A stretch of 64,000 bases of DNA from Hyaloperonospora brassicae. Its lineage: Eukaryota > Oomycota > Peronosporomycetes > Peronosporales > Peronosporaceae. Positions within the stretch are counted from its first letter, which is position 1; each line of letters starts with the position of its first letter. The DNA lies in contig CANTFL010001211.1 in NCBI GenBank assembly GCA_947650285.1, positions 186,001 through 250,000 on the forward strand, in the 5' to 3' direction. Positions 21,130-32,424 of the stretch are shown here, one piece after another. Both the position numbers and the translations under genes were made by a program. The notes beneath the pieces are model-generated. The model searched no databases, was not told the origin of the DNA, and saw nothing but the letters and a program-made list of their open reading frames with translations.

Positions 21130-22374
21130 AAGGGGAGGTGATGCGCAGCGCAGAAAAAAGGGGTGGGAGAGAAAAATGCAAGAGGAGTTACAAGCTCTCG
21201 AAGATATCGGCGTGTGGCGCATTATAAAGCGACCTAAAGGAAGCAACGCGTTGCGCACGAAATGGGTATACAAGACGAAGACAAAAGCCGCTGGCCATAC
21301 CGAACGTCGAAAGGCAATACTCTTGACGTGCGGCAACGAGCAGGTTTTGGGGTGAACTACCAACTCACCTTTGCGGCCGTCGTGAATGTGTCGACTGTTG
21401 AGGTAATTCTGGCGCTTTCAGCGATCTGGGGCGTGCCGGCATAGCACGGAAATCCCCAACGCCCACGGAAAGGCTGAAGAGTAAGATCACCTGGAGATCT
21501 GCTGCATGACCCACAGGCGATGGGAGCGAGCGCGGAAAGTCTCAAGACAATTAGAGCAACAAACACAAGGGAAGTCGATCTTCAGTTACATAAAAGTCTA
21601 TACGGCCTCAAGCAGGCTGGACGGATTTGGAGCCAGCTTCTGCACATTCGATTGCTAAGAGCTAGCTTCAGCCAATGTGTCTCGGACATGTGCCTCTACT
21701 GGAAGGTCGATGACGGCCAGCTAGTCGTCGTGGGTGTGGAAGTGGACGACCTGCTGTCCATCAGAACCGACACAGCTTCTGTCGAACGTTTCTTTAACCA
21801 GCTTGGAAGCCTTTCCAGTATAAGTTTCGGCGTCGTCAGCAAATTTCTTGGAATGCGCGTCGCAATGGAAGATGACGGAACCTACGTGCTGGACCGTTTA
21901 GAAGCAACAGACAAGCTGCTGCACGAGCACGGTCTTGAGAATGCCAACACGACGCGATCTCTGTTAGAGTCGAACTGCTACGAAGTGCGACCAGAATAAT
22001 GCGAGCTGCTGGGAGTGAGCGCAGGTAGTGGGGTCCAGTGGCCGGACTTTTCGATCCCTTGTCGGCCATCTGCTTTGTGTGGCGCGATGCACAGTGCCGG
22101 AAATCGCGTTTACAACGCATAAAACAATACGCCAGACCCACCATATACGCCTGCACGACCTGAAGCTCGCGACACGGATCACGCGCTACCTAAAAGGTAC
22201 GCGCGAATTCAGACTGCGCATGGAGCCGGTTAAGATCTTAAATGGCGAGCTGCAGCCTTAATACTACTCGGACGCAGACTTCGTCGCCGACAAGTCATAC
22301 CGGAAGTCCCTGACCTGTGGAATCGTTCGACTGAACAGGATGCCGGTGAGCTGGACGGCGTAAAGCGAGGTAGA
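21130..22374 (+). pseudogene. Copia-C reverse transcriptase / RNase H, interrupted
   Basis: RT opens near 21180 (ELQALEDIGVWRIIKRPKGS), then TCGNEQVLGVNYQLTFAAV at 21330. 21520-21999 is open with LQLHKSLYGLKQAGRIWSQL, VGVEVDDLLSI (the YVDD box mutated to EVDD) and SLSSISFGVVSKFLGMRV. RNase H reads GELQP.YYSDADFVADKSYRKSLT at 22250-22310 and stops at VSWTA near 22360, where Copia-D starts at 22375. The rest of RNase H is at 32036-32382. Confidence 0.8.
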
Positions 22375-22628
22375 TGTTCGTTTATAATAGTCAAAGAGAG
22401 GAAGTCTGCAGCGCTGTGATAATAGGATTCTGTCATTGTTTTTAGTGTTATCGTTTCTTCCTACCATGATGGACTAGTTGTTCTTGTTCTCTATCACTCC
22501 TATCCAATCAATCAACCATCCACCATGCCGTCCACTCAATCACTAATCGTCCTACGTATCTCCAGGTCGTCAGCCGTTACTACGAACATTACTTCAACCG
22601 TTACGGGTGGCAATGCCGTTTTCTAACT
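22375..22628 (-). repeat. Copia-D 3' LTR
   Basis: Plus-strand TGTTCGTTTATAATAG ... CCGTTTTCTAACT. It matches 31782-32035 nearly throughout; the terminal A of AACA is T here. Confidence 0.9.
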
Positions 22629-22669
22629 CTCCTTCTAGGCTACGACTTACCGCTCAAACCGAGGTGAAT

Positions 22670-23040
22670 TTAAGTGCGCATCGTCACCAAGTTGGGTGGG
22701 TCAAGTGCCTTGGTTAGCAGATCGACGAGCATTAACTCCGATCTTACATACTGCGCACGCACGAGCCCGCGCCAAACAAAGTCGCAGGCAAACTTGATCC
22801 GCACATCAATTTGCTTTCCCTTGAGTGACGACGCCGCACCCTCGAGCTCTCGAATCGCCGCTTGGTTGTCGACGCGCATCAACATCGGTATCTCTGGCGC
22901 CATTCCGATCTCGCTAAGCATCTCTCGCACACCCAGCAGCTCACGAGCGATCTCTGACGCCGCCACGAACTCGGCTTCCATTGCCGAGAGGGACACGCCA
23001 CATTGTTTCTGGCGCTCCAGCTATCCGCCATGTCGTTGAG
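22670..23040 (-). pseudogene. Copia-D RNase H
   Basis: Minus strand, open from 22996 with MSLSAMEAEFVAASEIARELL (catalytic Glu), MRVDNQAAIRELEGAASSLK (catalytic Asp), KQIDVRIKFACDFVWRGLV and ELMLVDLLTKALDPPNLVTM, then a stop at about 22670. The part just upstream (23000-23300) is frameshifted. Confidence 0.8.
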
Positions 23041-23577
23041 AAGGATGATGCCTCCTGTCGACGACTTCCTGTCGCTTTATTTCTGCTGCATAGGCGGCAT
23101 CGCTAATCGACTCACGATTGGTAGACGCGCACCCAACATCTCTCAGCTTCATGTTGATAATCATCATCTTCTTCCCCTTAAGTTAACTAGCCACACGCTT
23201 CGTGAGCCTTCAATCGTGAAGCCGCTGTTGATGCGTCTGTCGCGTCGTCTTGTCTTCTGAACAAAGATCGCAATGTCGGGTCTTGTACATCGCGCGACCC
23301 AAATAACGGATCCGACTAGCGACTAAAAGTCTCTTATTGTAGGCGCTTCATTGGTGCTCGTAACTTCGAGTTGAACGCTATCGATCGGCTGTACTTAATA
23401 GCAGTCGACGCCGATCGATACCAGTGTCTAATTTGCGTCCGTGAGCCCGTATTCACGCAGCAAGTTGCTGATTGCCTCCTCCTGATCTAGAGCGTAGCCA
23501 CCTTCGCCATCAAGCGCCACTCTCAAATCGAGAAGATTCCTAAAACGGCCGAGTTCCTTGATCGAAAGGCTAGCGGG
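23041..23577 (-). pseudogene. Copia-D RT, part downstream of the Copia-E insertion
   Basis: Minus strand 23577-23428 reads ASLSIKELGRFRNLLDLRVA then GYALDQEEAISNLLREYGL, the same block as SLEIKDLGIVNKFLGLRV...YVLDQEVTIDSLLKEHGL in Copia-B. Below 23428 RT and RNase H homology is fragmentary. The upstream half of this RT resumes at 28216 with YVDDLLVTGTG, proving that Copia-E split one gene. Confidence 0.8.
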
Positions 23578-23582
23578 GCTGT

Positions 23583-23860
23583 TGTTGATAGGTGTAAAGC
23601 TTGACGACCGAAACTGGGACGGATGCTGGGATTCCACTCGGAAGACCGGAGAAGACACTTGGGGGTTAGATCGAAGATTGGAAAGTGATTGATTATCGGA
23701 GCTTATCTGCCTACGCCCTGATTTATATGTGTCCACATATAAATCAGTCGGCGCGTCTAATCACCCTACTCGTCTAATCATTCCTGCGTAATTACCGACG
23801 TAAAAACTATACCGTAAGAACTACACCATTGATTTCGGGTTGTTACGGTAAGCTTCAATA
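23583..23860 (-). repeat. Copia-E 3' LTR
   Basis: Plus-strand TGTTGATAGGTGTAAAGC ... AGCTTCAATA. It contains a short palindrome CTGATTTATATGTGTCCACATATAAATCAG (23728-23757), probably around the transcription start or polyadenylation region. A polypurine tract (RC of CGCCCCCTCAA) lies just inside. Confidence 0.9.
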
Positions 23861-23865
23861 CGCCC

Positions 23866-24788
23866 CCTCAATCCGAACTCGCACGGATGCCGAGAGTTGT
23901 CGTCAAGTCCTTGTGACGAGGTCCCGAAAGTCCCTTGGTCATGATGTCCGCCATCATCACGGAAGTCTCTCAATACTCGAGCTTCACTTCACCGCGCTTG
24001 ACCTCATCACGGATGTGATGGTACTTGATGTCGATGTGCTTCGCGCGGCCATGGTTTACCGGATTCTTCGTCATCTTAATGCACGACTGGTTGTCTTCAC
24101 GGATGACGAGGTCCGGTCCTGACTCGTTCGCGGCCGCCATGATCTCGCATAGCAGGCGATGGATCCACTTGCCTTCTTAAATGGTCAGACTGAGCGCGAC
24201 GTACTCCGCTTCACTCGTCGACAGCGACACACTTGACTGATTCTTGCTTCCCCAACTCACAGGAGCACCCATCAGCATGAAAGTGTAGCCCGACGTCGAC
24301 TTGCGATCATCATGGTCGCCGGCCCAGTCCGCATCCGAGTAGCCACGAAAGTCAATCTTGTTGCTTGGCTGGAAGTGGAGTCCATGCGACTTGGTCCCTT
24401 GCAAGTAGCGAAAAATGCGCTTCACAGCCGTCCAATGTTCGTGCTGAGGGTTCTCCATGAAGCTTGAGACGTACCCCACAGCATTCGCAATGTCCGGGCG
24501 CGTCGCAGCCATCAAGTGCATTAAAGCTCCCACAGCTTCACAAAACGGAACGTCGATCTTGGCTGCTTTACTGCTTGCGAGAAGCTGAGTGCTTAAATCG
24601 ACCGGACTTGTTGTGGCCTTGCACTCATGCATGCCGAAACGCTTGAGGATGTCGTTGACATACCGTTGCTGGCACATCGTCACGCTGCCATCCAAGCCGT
24701 CCACCAGTTCGATGCCCAGTATAAAAGTACACTTGCCACTGTCGGTCATCTCGAAGCGCGTCTTGACTGCTGGCCTTCGTGTGTGCAA
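23866..24788 (-). pseudogene. Copia-E RT end and RNase H
   Basis: Minus strand 24788-24177 is open: FILGIELVDGLDGSVTMCQQ, RPDIANAVGYVSSFMENPQ, FRGYSDADWAGDHDDRKSTSGYTF (RNase H first Asp), VSWGSKNQSSVSLSTSEAEY (Glu). After a stop near 24178, RNase H continues in 24120-23900 (decayed DNQSCI, HGRAKHIDIKYHHIRDEV, ADIMTKG) to the 3' LTR. Confidence 0.8.
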
Positions 24789-25629
24789 TCAACTCGAGCG
24801 AGCTGCCGGTCACTAACACGTAATCGACGTAAACCAGCACGAGCACACAGTGACCATCGATCACTTTGATGTAGAGACATGGGTCGAACGCCGACACTTC
24901 GAAATTGATGGAGTACACGAACTCGTCGAAAGTCTTGTTCCACACACGCGAAGCTTGCTTAAGACCGTAGATCGCCTTCACCAACTCCAAACAATCAAAG
25001 TCGCCATCTATCTCGACGCCTTCTGGTACCACGCTGAACACCTTCTCCTTCATCACACCGTAGAGAAAAGCTGTCACCACATCGAGTTGATCCAGTGGCC
25101 AGTCGAAGTGCTTGGTGATTGCGATCACCATACGCAGCGTCACGTACTTCGCCACGGGCGAGAACGTCTCCGTGTAGTCGATGCCGTACTTCTTCTTGAA
25201 GCCTTGGGCAACAAGGCGCGTCTTATACTTCTCAATCGATCCATCCGCTTTGCGCTTGTTCTTGAACACCCACTTGGTGCCGATCGCGCCTTGACCTCTT
25301 GGCAGTTTTGCCGCACGAAAAACTCCACGAAGATGCATCGACTTGAGCTCCGTCTTTTCAGCACTTCGCCAGTGAACTTGATCAGGACCGTTGATTGCGT
25401 CTTGGAAAGTCGCAGGTTCTGCCAGGTCCGTTGCTTCCACTGCGTTTGCACTTGCACGCCAAAATGTTGGAGGCGTCGAGTCATCATCTTGATCGTAGGC
25501 GCCCGCATCTTCTTCGTCATCTGGCGACGTGTCGTGAGCACTTGGTCGTTGTGTCTGGTGACGGTTGGAGACGTGTTCCGGCGCACTTTCTTGTTCCAAC
25601 CCAATTCGAGGGCGAGCTGAACGTGACAT
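24625..25629 (-). pseudogene. Copia-E linker and reverse transcriptase
   Basis: A 334-codon minus-strand frame. An acidic, Thr/Pro-rich linker is followed by RT blocks KWVFKNKRKADGSIEKYKTR, FSPVAKYVTLRMVIAIT, QLDVVTAFLYG, KAIYGLKQASRVWN and LVLVYVDYVLVTG. The active-site YVDD is mutated to YVDY, which would inactivate the enzyme. Near 24790 the frame shifts, with the correct continuation in the overlapping frame 24788-24177. Confidence 0.85.
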
Positions 25630-25699
25630 GCCGAGTCTTGCTTCACTCTTGCGCTTGCCAGTCTACTTGTAGGTTTTCTGACGCACGTCGTCATCGTTG

Positions 25700-26531
25700 A
25701 TCGCCAGGAGGTCGAGGTACAACTCCGCATCTTCATCGTCTTCACTTGATCGGTCATCGAAAAGTCAACAATCGATTCATCGAAGGTGATGTCACGACTG
25801 ATCACCACTTGTCCCGCCTCAATGCCGTACACTCGGTAAGCCTTTGACGCTTCTTCGTAGCCCATGGGCATCCCTGCACGAGCCTTCGGGTCCCACTTCA
25901 GTCGCTTCTCCCTCGGTGTCAGGATGTAAGCTCGACATATAAACACGCGCATGTGCTTGATACTTGGTTTCGACTTGTACACGTTCTCGAACGGAGTCTT
26001 GTGGTCGATCTTGGGTGAAGGCAGGCGGATCTTGATGTAGATCACCGTCATTGCCGCTTCAGCCCAGAAGCAATTCTCCATCTTTGCATGGTGTTGCAAG
26101 CTGCGTCCTATCGATACAATGGTCCGTATCGCGCGTTCTGCAGTGCCGTTGGTCTGGTGTGCATACGGCACCGTGAACTGCTGCACGATACCTTGATCTC
26201 CGTAGAAGGTCTTGATCGAGTTGGTCGCAAACTCATGCGCTCCATCATGCCGAACGAACTTGATCTTCTTGCCGAACTGCTTCTGAATCTTAAGAATGTA
26301 GCTACTGATAAAGTCTTCACTTTCAGACTTGGACCGCAAACATAATCCTTTCATGCAACCGCTTGCTTCGTCAACCACAAGCAGCAAGTATCTGTTGCCG
26401 CCGATCGAGAGTTGTTTCATTGGCCCGCAGATGTCGAAATGCAGAAACTCGAACACACCATATTGACGCTTGTCACGGTTGGTTGGGAATGGTTTTTGGA
26501 CCATTCCCTTGCTGGAAACCGCGACACACAC
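25700..26531 (-). pseudogene. Copia-E integrase
   Basis: Minus-strand frame with the core LHFDICGPMKQLSIGGNRYL (first Asp), [15 protein letters not shown] (second Asp), VPYAHQTNGTAERAIRTIV (Glu) and the C-terminal GMPMGYEEASKAYRVYGIEAG. The catalytic triad is present. It ends in a frameshift near 25730, after which the 25140-25700 part of this frame is out of register with RT. Confidence 0.85.
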
Positions 26532-27060
26532 TTGGCCCAGTCGAGTTTAGAGGCGATTTGGCTTCCTTGATCATATCGGTGGCCACCATCTTGCGCAGAA
26601 CATCGAGGGGTGCAAGACCCATGCGCGCGTGCAAGTCGATGGTTCCGTTGCGTGTCGCTGCATTCGCTGATCGTTGAGTAGTTCGCAGCCAGTATAGTCC
26701 ATCGACGAGATCCGCTGTTGCCACGACTTGCGTAGAATTCTTGCGCGTTACTTGCATCTTGGATCCATCGAACATGACTTGGAACTTGCCACCCTTGTTG
26801 ATCTGCGGTACCAAAAGTAGATTCTTGCTCATACTTGGCACGAACAGCGCGTCAATGATCTCGATGTCGCGTTCGTCGGCATTGGGCAGAACTACCCGTT
26901 CCATGATGGTTCCGACACCCTTGATCGCAGCCTTGCTGCCATCAGCCACCGATAGCTCGCCTTCCTCTCGTTCATCAGGCTTGCAAACTTGGCTTTATCG
27001 TTGCAGATGTGATGCGTCGCACCGCTGTCGACCGCCCACATCCCTAGCATATTCTTGCCC
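26473..27060 (-). pseudogene. Copia-E protease and integrase zinc domain
   Basis: Minus strand. The protease active site, [19 protein letters not shown], lies near 27045-26990 in one frame. The frame 26949-26473 continues with [60 protein letters not shown] and VCRGFQQGN, where the second Cys of the usual CRGCQQGK is Phe. Confidence 0.8.
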
Positions 27061-27182
27061 GTTGAAAGTCCAGCCTCCAGCGAAACCGCAAACGCAACTC
27101 GATCGTAGTCGTCGTCGTAGTTGCTATTGGTTCGCCACTGAACGTTGTTGGCTCCGCGTCCACGAGCATTGTTGCCGCCGCG

Positions 27183-27929
27183 TCAAGCTTCTCCTTGATT
27201 TTCGTCCTTCTGCTTGGTCCAGCACCGCTCCGCCGTGTGCCCCAATTTTTCGCAGTACGTACACTGGCGAGGTTCACGCTCAGCACTGAACGCCTTCGCC
27301 GCATCTTCAGTCTTCGCCGATGTCGTCTTGTCACCTTGCCTCTTGATGTGCTCATTCGTGAGCACTCTCACGACGTCTCGCGATCGCAGTTCCGCGCTGC
27401 TTATCTCCAAGTTTAGCACGACATTCTCGTAGCTCTTGGGGAGGCTGCGCAACAAGCAGATTGCCACGTCCTCGTCCTCTATCTTAACGCCGATGCTGCT
27501 TAGCTTCGCGCTGATGTTGAGGACTTCATTGCAATGATGCATCACATTGCCGCCTTCCTTCATCTCCATGCTGAACAGCTGGCGCTTCAAGTAGATGCGC
27601 CCAGCCTTCTGCGACCCTCCGTAAAGCGTCTTCAAACGCACCCACGCGATCCACGCCTCCTCACAATCATCGAAGATGTGATGGTAGTCGGCGTCCATGT
27701 GGAGCAACATCAGTCCGAGCGCGATGTTGCTCGTCTTGACGTAGTCGTCCATGGCGCGAGGGTCCGCGAAGGTCGGCGACGTCTCCCGGTTCACCACGTG
27801 CCACGTCGACTTGGTCAGAAACACGCCACGCAGGTAGCGGCTCCATGTCGCGTAGTTGTCTCCGTTGAACTTGTTGATGGAGATCTTAATGGTGGCATCA
27901 TGAGCAGAGAACATCGTGCTTGGGCTCAT
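27183..27929 (-). CDS. gag: Copia-E Gag, truncated after the zinc knuckle
   Basis: Starts at ATG 27929 in the primer-binding site. It shows [21 protein letters not shown] (residues 14-34), [33 protein letters not shown] and, near the end, the zinc knuckle [14 protein letters not shown] followed by [12 protein letters not shown] and a stop. Copia-A Gag continues for about 60 more residues into a Gly/Arg-rich tail. Here a frameshift at about 27185 throws that tail into the 27355-27044 frame. It is 248 residues long and close to Copia-A Gag throughout. Confidence 0.85.
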   Translation of the reverse strand: MSPSTMFSAHDATIKISINKFNGDNYATWSRYLRGVFLTKSTWHVVNRETSPTFADPRAMDDYVKTSNIALGLMLLHMDADYHHIFDDCEEAWIAWVRLKTLYGGSQKAGRIYLKRQLFSMEMKEGGNVMHHCNEVLNISAKLSSIGVKIEDEDVAICLLRSLPKSYENVVLNLEISSAELRSRDVVRVLTNEHIKRQGDKTTSAKTEDAAKAFSAEREPRQCTYCEKLGHTAERCWTKQKDENQGEA

Positions 27930-27932
27930 ACC

Positions 27933-28210
27933 TGTTGATAGGTGTAAAGCTTGACGACCGAAACTGGGACGGATGCTGGGATTCCACTCGGAAGACCGGA
28001 GAAGACACTTGGGGGTTAGATCGAAGATTGGAAAGTGATTGATTATCGGAGCTTATCTTGCTACGCCCTGATTTATATGTGTCCACATATAAATCAGTCG
28101 GCGCGTCTAATCACCCTACTCGTCTAATCATTCCTGCGTAATTACCGACGTAAAAACTATACCGTAAGAACTACACCATAGAGTTCGGGTTGTTACGTTA
28201 ACCTTCAATA
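27933..28210 (-). repeat. Copia-E 5' LTR
   Basis: Plus-strand TGTTGATAGGTG ... ACCTTCAATA, followed by the GCTGT duplication. Its inner edge abuts the primer-binding site, RC of GGGCTCATACC, one base shorter than in the other elements. Confidence 0.9.
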
Positions 28211-28215
28211 GCTGT

Positions 28216-29003
28216 CAAAAACCCAATCGCTTGCAGCTGCTCCGGTGCCAGTGACAAGAAGGTCGTCGACGTAGACGCCCACCACGATGGTGTCCTTTCC
28301 GTAACGCTTCGAGTTTAGCCACATATCAGCCACACACGTTGAAAATCCCGCGCAGCATAGATTCGCATGCAGGAGCTGCCTCAGAGTCGTTTGGATTGCT
28401 TGAGGCCCTACAAAATCTTGCGAAGCTCGAGTGCGAGTTCCTCATTACTTGCCGACACCAAGCTAATCCGTGTTCGACTCGTCGACTTTCATGGCTTGCG
28501 GTACCTGAAGCAGTATCTCGAGGTTAGATTCCTTGTCTGCCTTCACATACGCATTCGTTATGTCACCGTGCTTAGCGGGTACGCCTATCGTCGCCGCAAG
28601 AGCCAAAATCATTTTCACCGTGTACATGTCCATGACTGCCGCGAAGGTGAGCTGATAGTCGATACCAAAGACCTGCTCGTTTCCGCACGCGACAAGTCGA
28701 TCCTTGAGTCGCTCGAGGTCGCCGTGCGCGTCTTTATTCGTCTTGAATACCCACTTGGTATGTAGAGCGTTGCTGCTGGGTGGCCGCTTGATCAAGCGCC
28801 ACACACATTGTCTTCATGCGCTTTAAGCGCTTCACGCTTAATTTTCTCCCAGCCTTCTCGTTTACTGTTGCGTATCGCTTCCCCATAATTTTTGGGGTCG
28901 CGCTCATATACGTGAGCCACCACGCTTTCGTCGCGTGATGGCTCCTCCTGAACCCCGGATGCCTGCGAACGCTTAGCCACGCTGCGCGTCCTGTGTGCTG
29001 CAC
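28216..29003 (-). pseudogene. Copia-D RT, part upstream of the Copia-E insertion
   Basis: Minus strand. 29003-28800 has the start of RT (RRSHHATKAWWLTYMSATPKIM frame and its neighbour). 28804-28463 is open with MWRLIKRPPSSNALHTKWVF, RFKDRLVACGNEQVFGIDYQLT and the YVKADKESNLEILLQVPQAM block. 28400-28216 has the decayed LYGLKQ region and a clean VYVDDLLVTGTGAA, which ends at the Copia-E insertion. Frameshifts separate these parts. Confidence 0.8.
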
Positions 29004-29099
29004 GCGTTCATGACTTCGATTTCTTTTTTTCCATTTCGGATCTTCAAAACCGGAACAGGATCTGCGGGCGTATGGCTTGACGTCGCTGTTTCATCTGCT

Positions 29100-30060
29100 T
29101 AGTCCTCGTAGTCGAGCGCTCTCTGAAGATGATTGTTCTGCGCCACGCTGAGCGTCTCAATATTCTTCACGTGCTGCGTGACCGTGACCTTGTTTTCCTT
29201 CTGAAGGAACACTCAGTAGCCCTTGGTTTCATCGCTCCTTCCAATGATGATGCCGACTTGCGATCGCTTTGCCAGTGAGTTCTTGCGTGAGTTGCGGTAG
29301 ACAGAGCAGACAGAGCCAAAGGCAACTATGTCTCGCAAGTCAGGTGTGTCCTTTGTCAGCACTTCCAATGGTGACGCTCGCTCCGCGCTCGCACTTGTCG
29401 GGCTGCATTTGAGATTGTGTGCTGCATATCAACGGCATCACCACAGAAAGACACGGGAAGTCGACTCGCAAAGTCCATCGATCGCGCCATTTTCAACACC
29501 GTTCGGTGCATGCGCTCGGATTTGCCGTTCAACGACTAGTTGCGTGCCTCGCTGACCTGTCGTGCGACACCAGTCGACTTGCAGAAGAAGTCAACATTCG
29601 CGTACTCGGCACCACCGTCCGTCCTTAGCACATGGATACAGCACTCAAAATGGCGCTCGAAGAATGCCAAGAAATGTTCGAACTTCTTCGCGGCCTTGTC
29701 CTTCGTTGGAGCGAGGAAGACGCGGCAGTATTTGGACTTGTGGTCCACGAAATTGACGAGGTACCGGTTTCCGAGCCGGTGCTTTGGGGTCATCGGACCC
29801 TTGAGGTCCAAACAAATGACGTCACCAATGCGGTCAATAGGTGAGTTGGCACCCGTGTCTTTTCGCGACTGTGCATTCTTCGTCTGCTTGCCTTGGGCGC
29901 ACGAAATGCACGTTAGACTCGCACGATTTGTGAGTGTGATGCCGGACTCTGGATCGCTTGCCATGCGCTCGACCATGTCTTTTGCTAAGTGAGCTAGACT
30001 ATATTGAAAGTGGTAGAGCGAGCCACTCTGGTCATCCATACCTGATACATCCGTCGAATC
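29100..30060 (-). pseudogene. Copia-D integrase
   Basis: Minus strand 30039-29536 is open. It has the zinc-binding region (FQYSLAHLAKDMV with the His position, LTCISCAQGKQTKNAQSRKD with Cys-Cys), core VICLDLKGPMTPKHRLGNRYL (first Asp) and HVLRTDGGAEYANVDFF (second Asp), ending in GVARQVSEARN. Below 29536 the RNGKAERMHRTV-type block and the C-terminal box are present but frameshifted (29500-29180). Confidence 0.85.
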
Positions 30061-30263
30061 TTAAGTTAGGATCGCCATCAGCACGTCGCGCGGTGTCCCT
30101 ATGCCGCGTCCTAGTCCCACTGTTTCGATGTATAACACGTTGTTTTCCATCCTGATGTTGAATCCGACTGATTCTTTGCTGCGTCTCGCAAGTGCGCGCG
30201 TCGTACCGTCGTGACGAGTCCGAAACCATTGCGCTCGAGCTTGACGTAAACATCGATATTTCT

Positions 30264-30884
30264 TTATAGCTCCGGCGAGAGGTAGACCACCGTCAACATT
30301 ACATCTTGCTTATGTCCATTTGCATTCACATTCAGCACTACGCAACCGACGCGCAACAGCTTGATTAATTGGCCGTCGTTTAAGTAGCACTCGTGCTCGC
30401 GGTCTCGCACACCTAGTAGTAGAGACGAGTTGTTGACGAGATGGCGGCTGGATCCACTGTCCAGTATCCAGTCGTCGCTTTCTTCGTCACAGTCAATGCT
30501 GATTGCCAGTGTCAGGTTACACTTTTCATACCGCGAGCCCTTCTTGCTGGTAGCTTCGCATATCGCAACTACAATGTTGCCACCAATCTTGCCACGCCGT
30601 CTGCTATTTTTGTCGCTAGCCCTCCTGATACGACAGTCGGCTTTTACATGTCCCATCTTGCCACATCTGTAGCAGGTACGCGTTTCCTTTCGCGGCGTGG
30701 ACTTATCCACGTGTGCGACAACCTCCTTCCCGAAGAAGCGTCCCGGTCGAGCTTCCATATCGATTATCTGAGCAAAATGTGCAATCTCCTCGGCGTGCAC
30801 CAGGTAGTCGACACGATGCGTCTTGTATTTTGCCATCATAATCATCGACAGCTCATGTGATGCATTACCGCAATATATTATCAA
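30264..30884 (-). pseudogene. Copia-D Gag end, zinc knuckle and protease
   Basis: Minus-strand frame of 206 codons: HRVDYLVHAEEIAHFAQII (gag), RFFGKEVVAHVDKSTPRKETR, a CCHC knuckle CYRCGKMGHVKADC, a basic stretch, then protease DDWILDSGSSRHLVNNSSLL with the catalytic DSG intact, and a stop at the element-typical MLTVVYLSPEL. Upstream it overlaps the preceding gag frame, indicating a frameshift at about 30870. Confidence 0.85.
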
Positions 30885-31777
30885 TCACCTGCTGATCGGC
30901 ACCGCCAGACGCATCGCTGACTGCTACTAGGAACAGGTAGTGCTCCGGCCACGAGCGCTTGCCATCATTCTTTATCGTGAACAGCTTCATCGCTTGAGCT
31001 GCGGTGATGGTCGTCTTAATTGTATCAAGCATGCGCTGCATCACGTACTGGAGAGTCGTTAGCACGGCCCACCACGTGTCGACCTGCTTGCTGAAATACT
31101 GCTCTGCTGTGCCGGTCAGGTACTGGCCAAGAACATCAGTCTTGACGTTCTTGGTCCACAGGAATTTGCACGACTCTTGATCCATGTTTACTTGTCGCCA
31201 GAAAGTCTTGCCCCTGTCGAAAAACTCGGACCTGAGTTCGGCGTACACTTCGGTCCCATCGAGCTTCCGAATCGCGAGCTTGTGCTGCCTTGCGTCGGGC
31301 TTCCGGAACTGCTTCGGCGAAGGTGATTGCATCGGCGCCTCTGGTGGATCCTATCGAAGTGATAGAGGACAGGCTGATACACTGGTACCTGGACTGGCAG
31401 CAGCTGTGCGCGCTGCGCACGATGATGATCGACACCCAAACGCGCCTAAGTCTTGGCAGGTCCGAATAGTCGAGAGCGTCACGATGAAGCTTGCCCGCGA
31501 AGTCCGCGTCAAGCATTGAAAGAAACATTCCGCTATCCACTGCAATACGCGTGCGCTCGTCTTTGTGGATCCTTGCCTGCGACAGCTCCATCTTCTTCAT
31601 GTGATCGTCCATGCAGCTCCGCATCTTGAGAAACCTTTGAAGCGAATCGTTGTCCGCGCTCCCTGTTTGAGCTTGTGAAGGTAAGACCACGACAGGGTCC
31701 ATCGCAACCATTGCGTGACTGGTGGTCGGCAGCGCCTGTGCCGTGCTGCTGTCGTCCGACGACCCGTTTGGGCTCAT
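30865..31777 (-). pseudogene. Copia-D Gag, N-terminal two thirds
   Basis: The gag start is at 31777 in the primer-binding site (MSPNGSSDDSSTAQ). A polar N-terminus is followed by a coiled-coil-like stretch MRSCMDDHMKKMELSQARIH and DSGMFLSMLDADFAGKLHRD. The frame breaks near 31440 and picks up at 31332 as [59 protein letters not shown] and [20 protein letters not shown], the conserved gag core of this lineage. Confidence 0.8.
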
Positions 31778-31781
31778 AACC

Positions 31782-32035
31782 TGTTCGTTTATGATAATCG
31801 AAAAGAGGAATTTTGCAGCGCTGTGATAATAGGATTCTGTCATTGTTTTTAGTGTTATCGTTTCTTCCTACCATGATGGACTAGTTGTTCTTGTTCTCTA
31901 TCACTCCTATCCAATCAATCAACCATCCACCATGCCGTCCACTCAATCACTAATCGTCCTACGTCTCTCCAGGTCGTCAGCCGTTACTACGAACATTACT
32001 TCAACCGTTACGGGTGGCAATGCCTTTTTCTAACA
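31782..32035 (-). repeat. Copia-D 5' LTR
   Basis: Plus-strand TGTTCGTTTATGATAATCG ... TTTTTCTAACA, abutting on its left the primer-binding site (RC of GGGCTCATAACC). Confidence 0.9.
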
Positions 32036-32382
32036 GTATAGTCACACTTTACACCATGAAGGCGGAGTTTGTTTCTGCGTCGGAGCAAGCGCGTGAGCTG
32101 CTTGGCATCAGGGAGATGTTTTGCGATATCGTAAATCTATCCATGCTCCCGACGGTGCTGCACATAGACAATCAAGCAGCGATGAAGCAGTTGGAGGGAG
32201 AGGCGTCTTCACTGAAGGCGAAGCACATCGACGTGCGCCTGCAGTTTGTCTATGACTACTCCTATCGTGGGGTAGTCGCGTACCAGTATGTGCGCTCGGA
32301 GCTTCAATTGGCGGACTTGCTGACGAAGGACGTCGACGCTGCAAAGCTAAACGAATATTGCAAGGTGCTACGACTCGACTAA
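32036..32382 (+). pseudogene. Copia-C RNase H, terminal part after Copia-D
   Basis: Open plus-strand frame from the Copia-D insertion to a TAA: SIVTLYTMKAEFVSASEQARELL (catalytic Glu), VLHIDNQAAMKQLEGEASSLK (Asp), KHIDVRLQFVYDYSYRGV and ELQLADLLTKDVDAAKLNEY. It completes the RNase H left open at 22374. A purine tract GAGGAGGAG (32402-32410) follows, then the 3' LTR. Confidence 0.85.
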
Positions 32383-32424
32383 ATAACCAAAAGTCATTGC
32401 CGAGGAGGAGTGGTAAAACGAGAG

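Larger units (their letters stand above)
23583..28210 (-). mobile_element. Copia-E, Ty1/copia element, fifth and innermost level
   Basis: LTRs of 278 bp at 23583-23860 and 27933-28210 are flanked by a perfect duplication GCTGT (23578-23582 and 28211-28215), inside the RT gene of Copia-D. The LTRs are nearly identical, differing at a few sites such as CTATCTGCC/CTATCTTGC near 23707, so this is a fairly recent insertion. Read in element orientation the LTR begins TATTGAAG rather than TG. The interior runs gag, protease, integrase, RT, RNase H on the minus strand with several frameshifts. It is the same lineage as Copia-A. Confidence 0.95.
22375..32035 (-). mobile_element. Copia-D, Ty1/copia element, fourth level of the nest
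   Basis: LTRs of exactly 254 bp at 22375-22628 and 31782-32035 are flanked by GTAGA (22370-22374) and GTATA (32036-32040), a 5-bp target duplication with one substitution. It is inserted in the RNase H of Copia-C, which continues at 32036. On the minus strand: 5' LTR, primer-binding site, gag start 31777, gag, zinc knuckle, protease, integrase, RT (split by Copia-E at 28210/23583), RNase H, a purine tract (RC of TCTCCTTCTAGGC) and 3' LTR. It belongs to the Copia-B/C/F lineage and carries several frameshifts. Confidence 0.9.
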
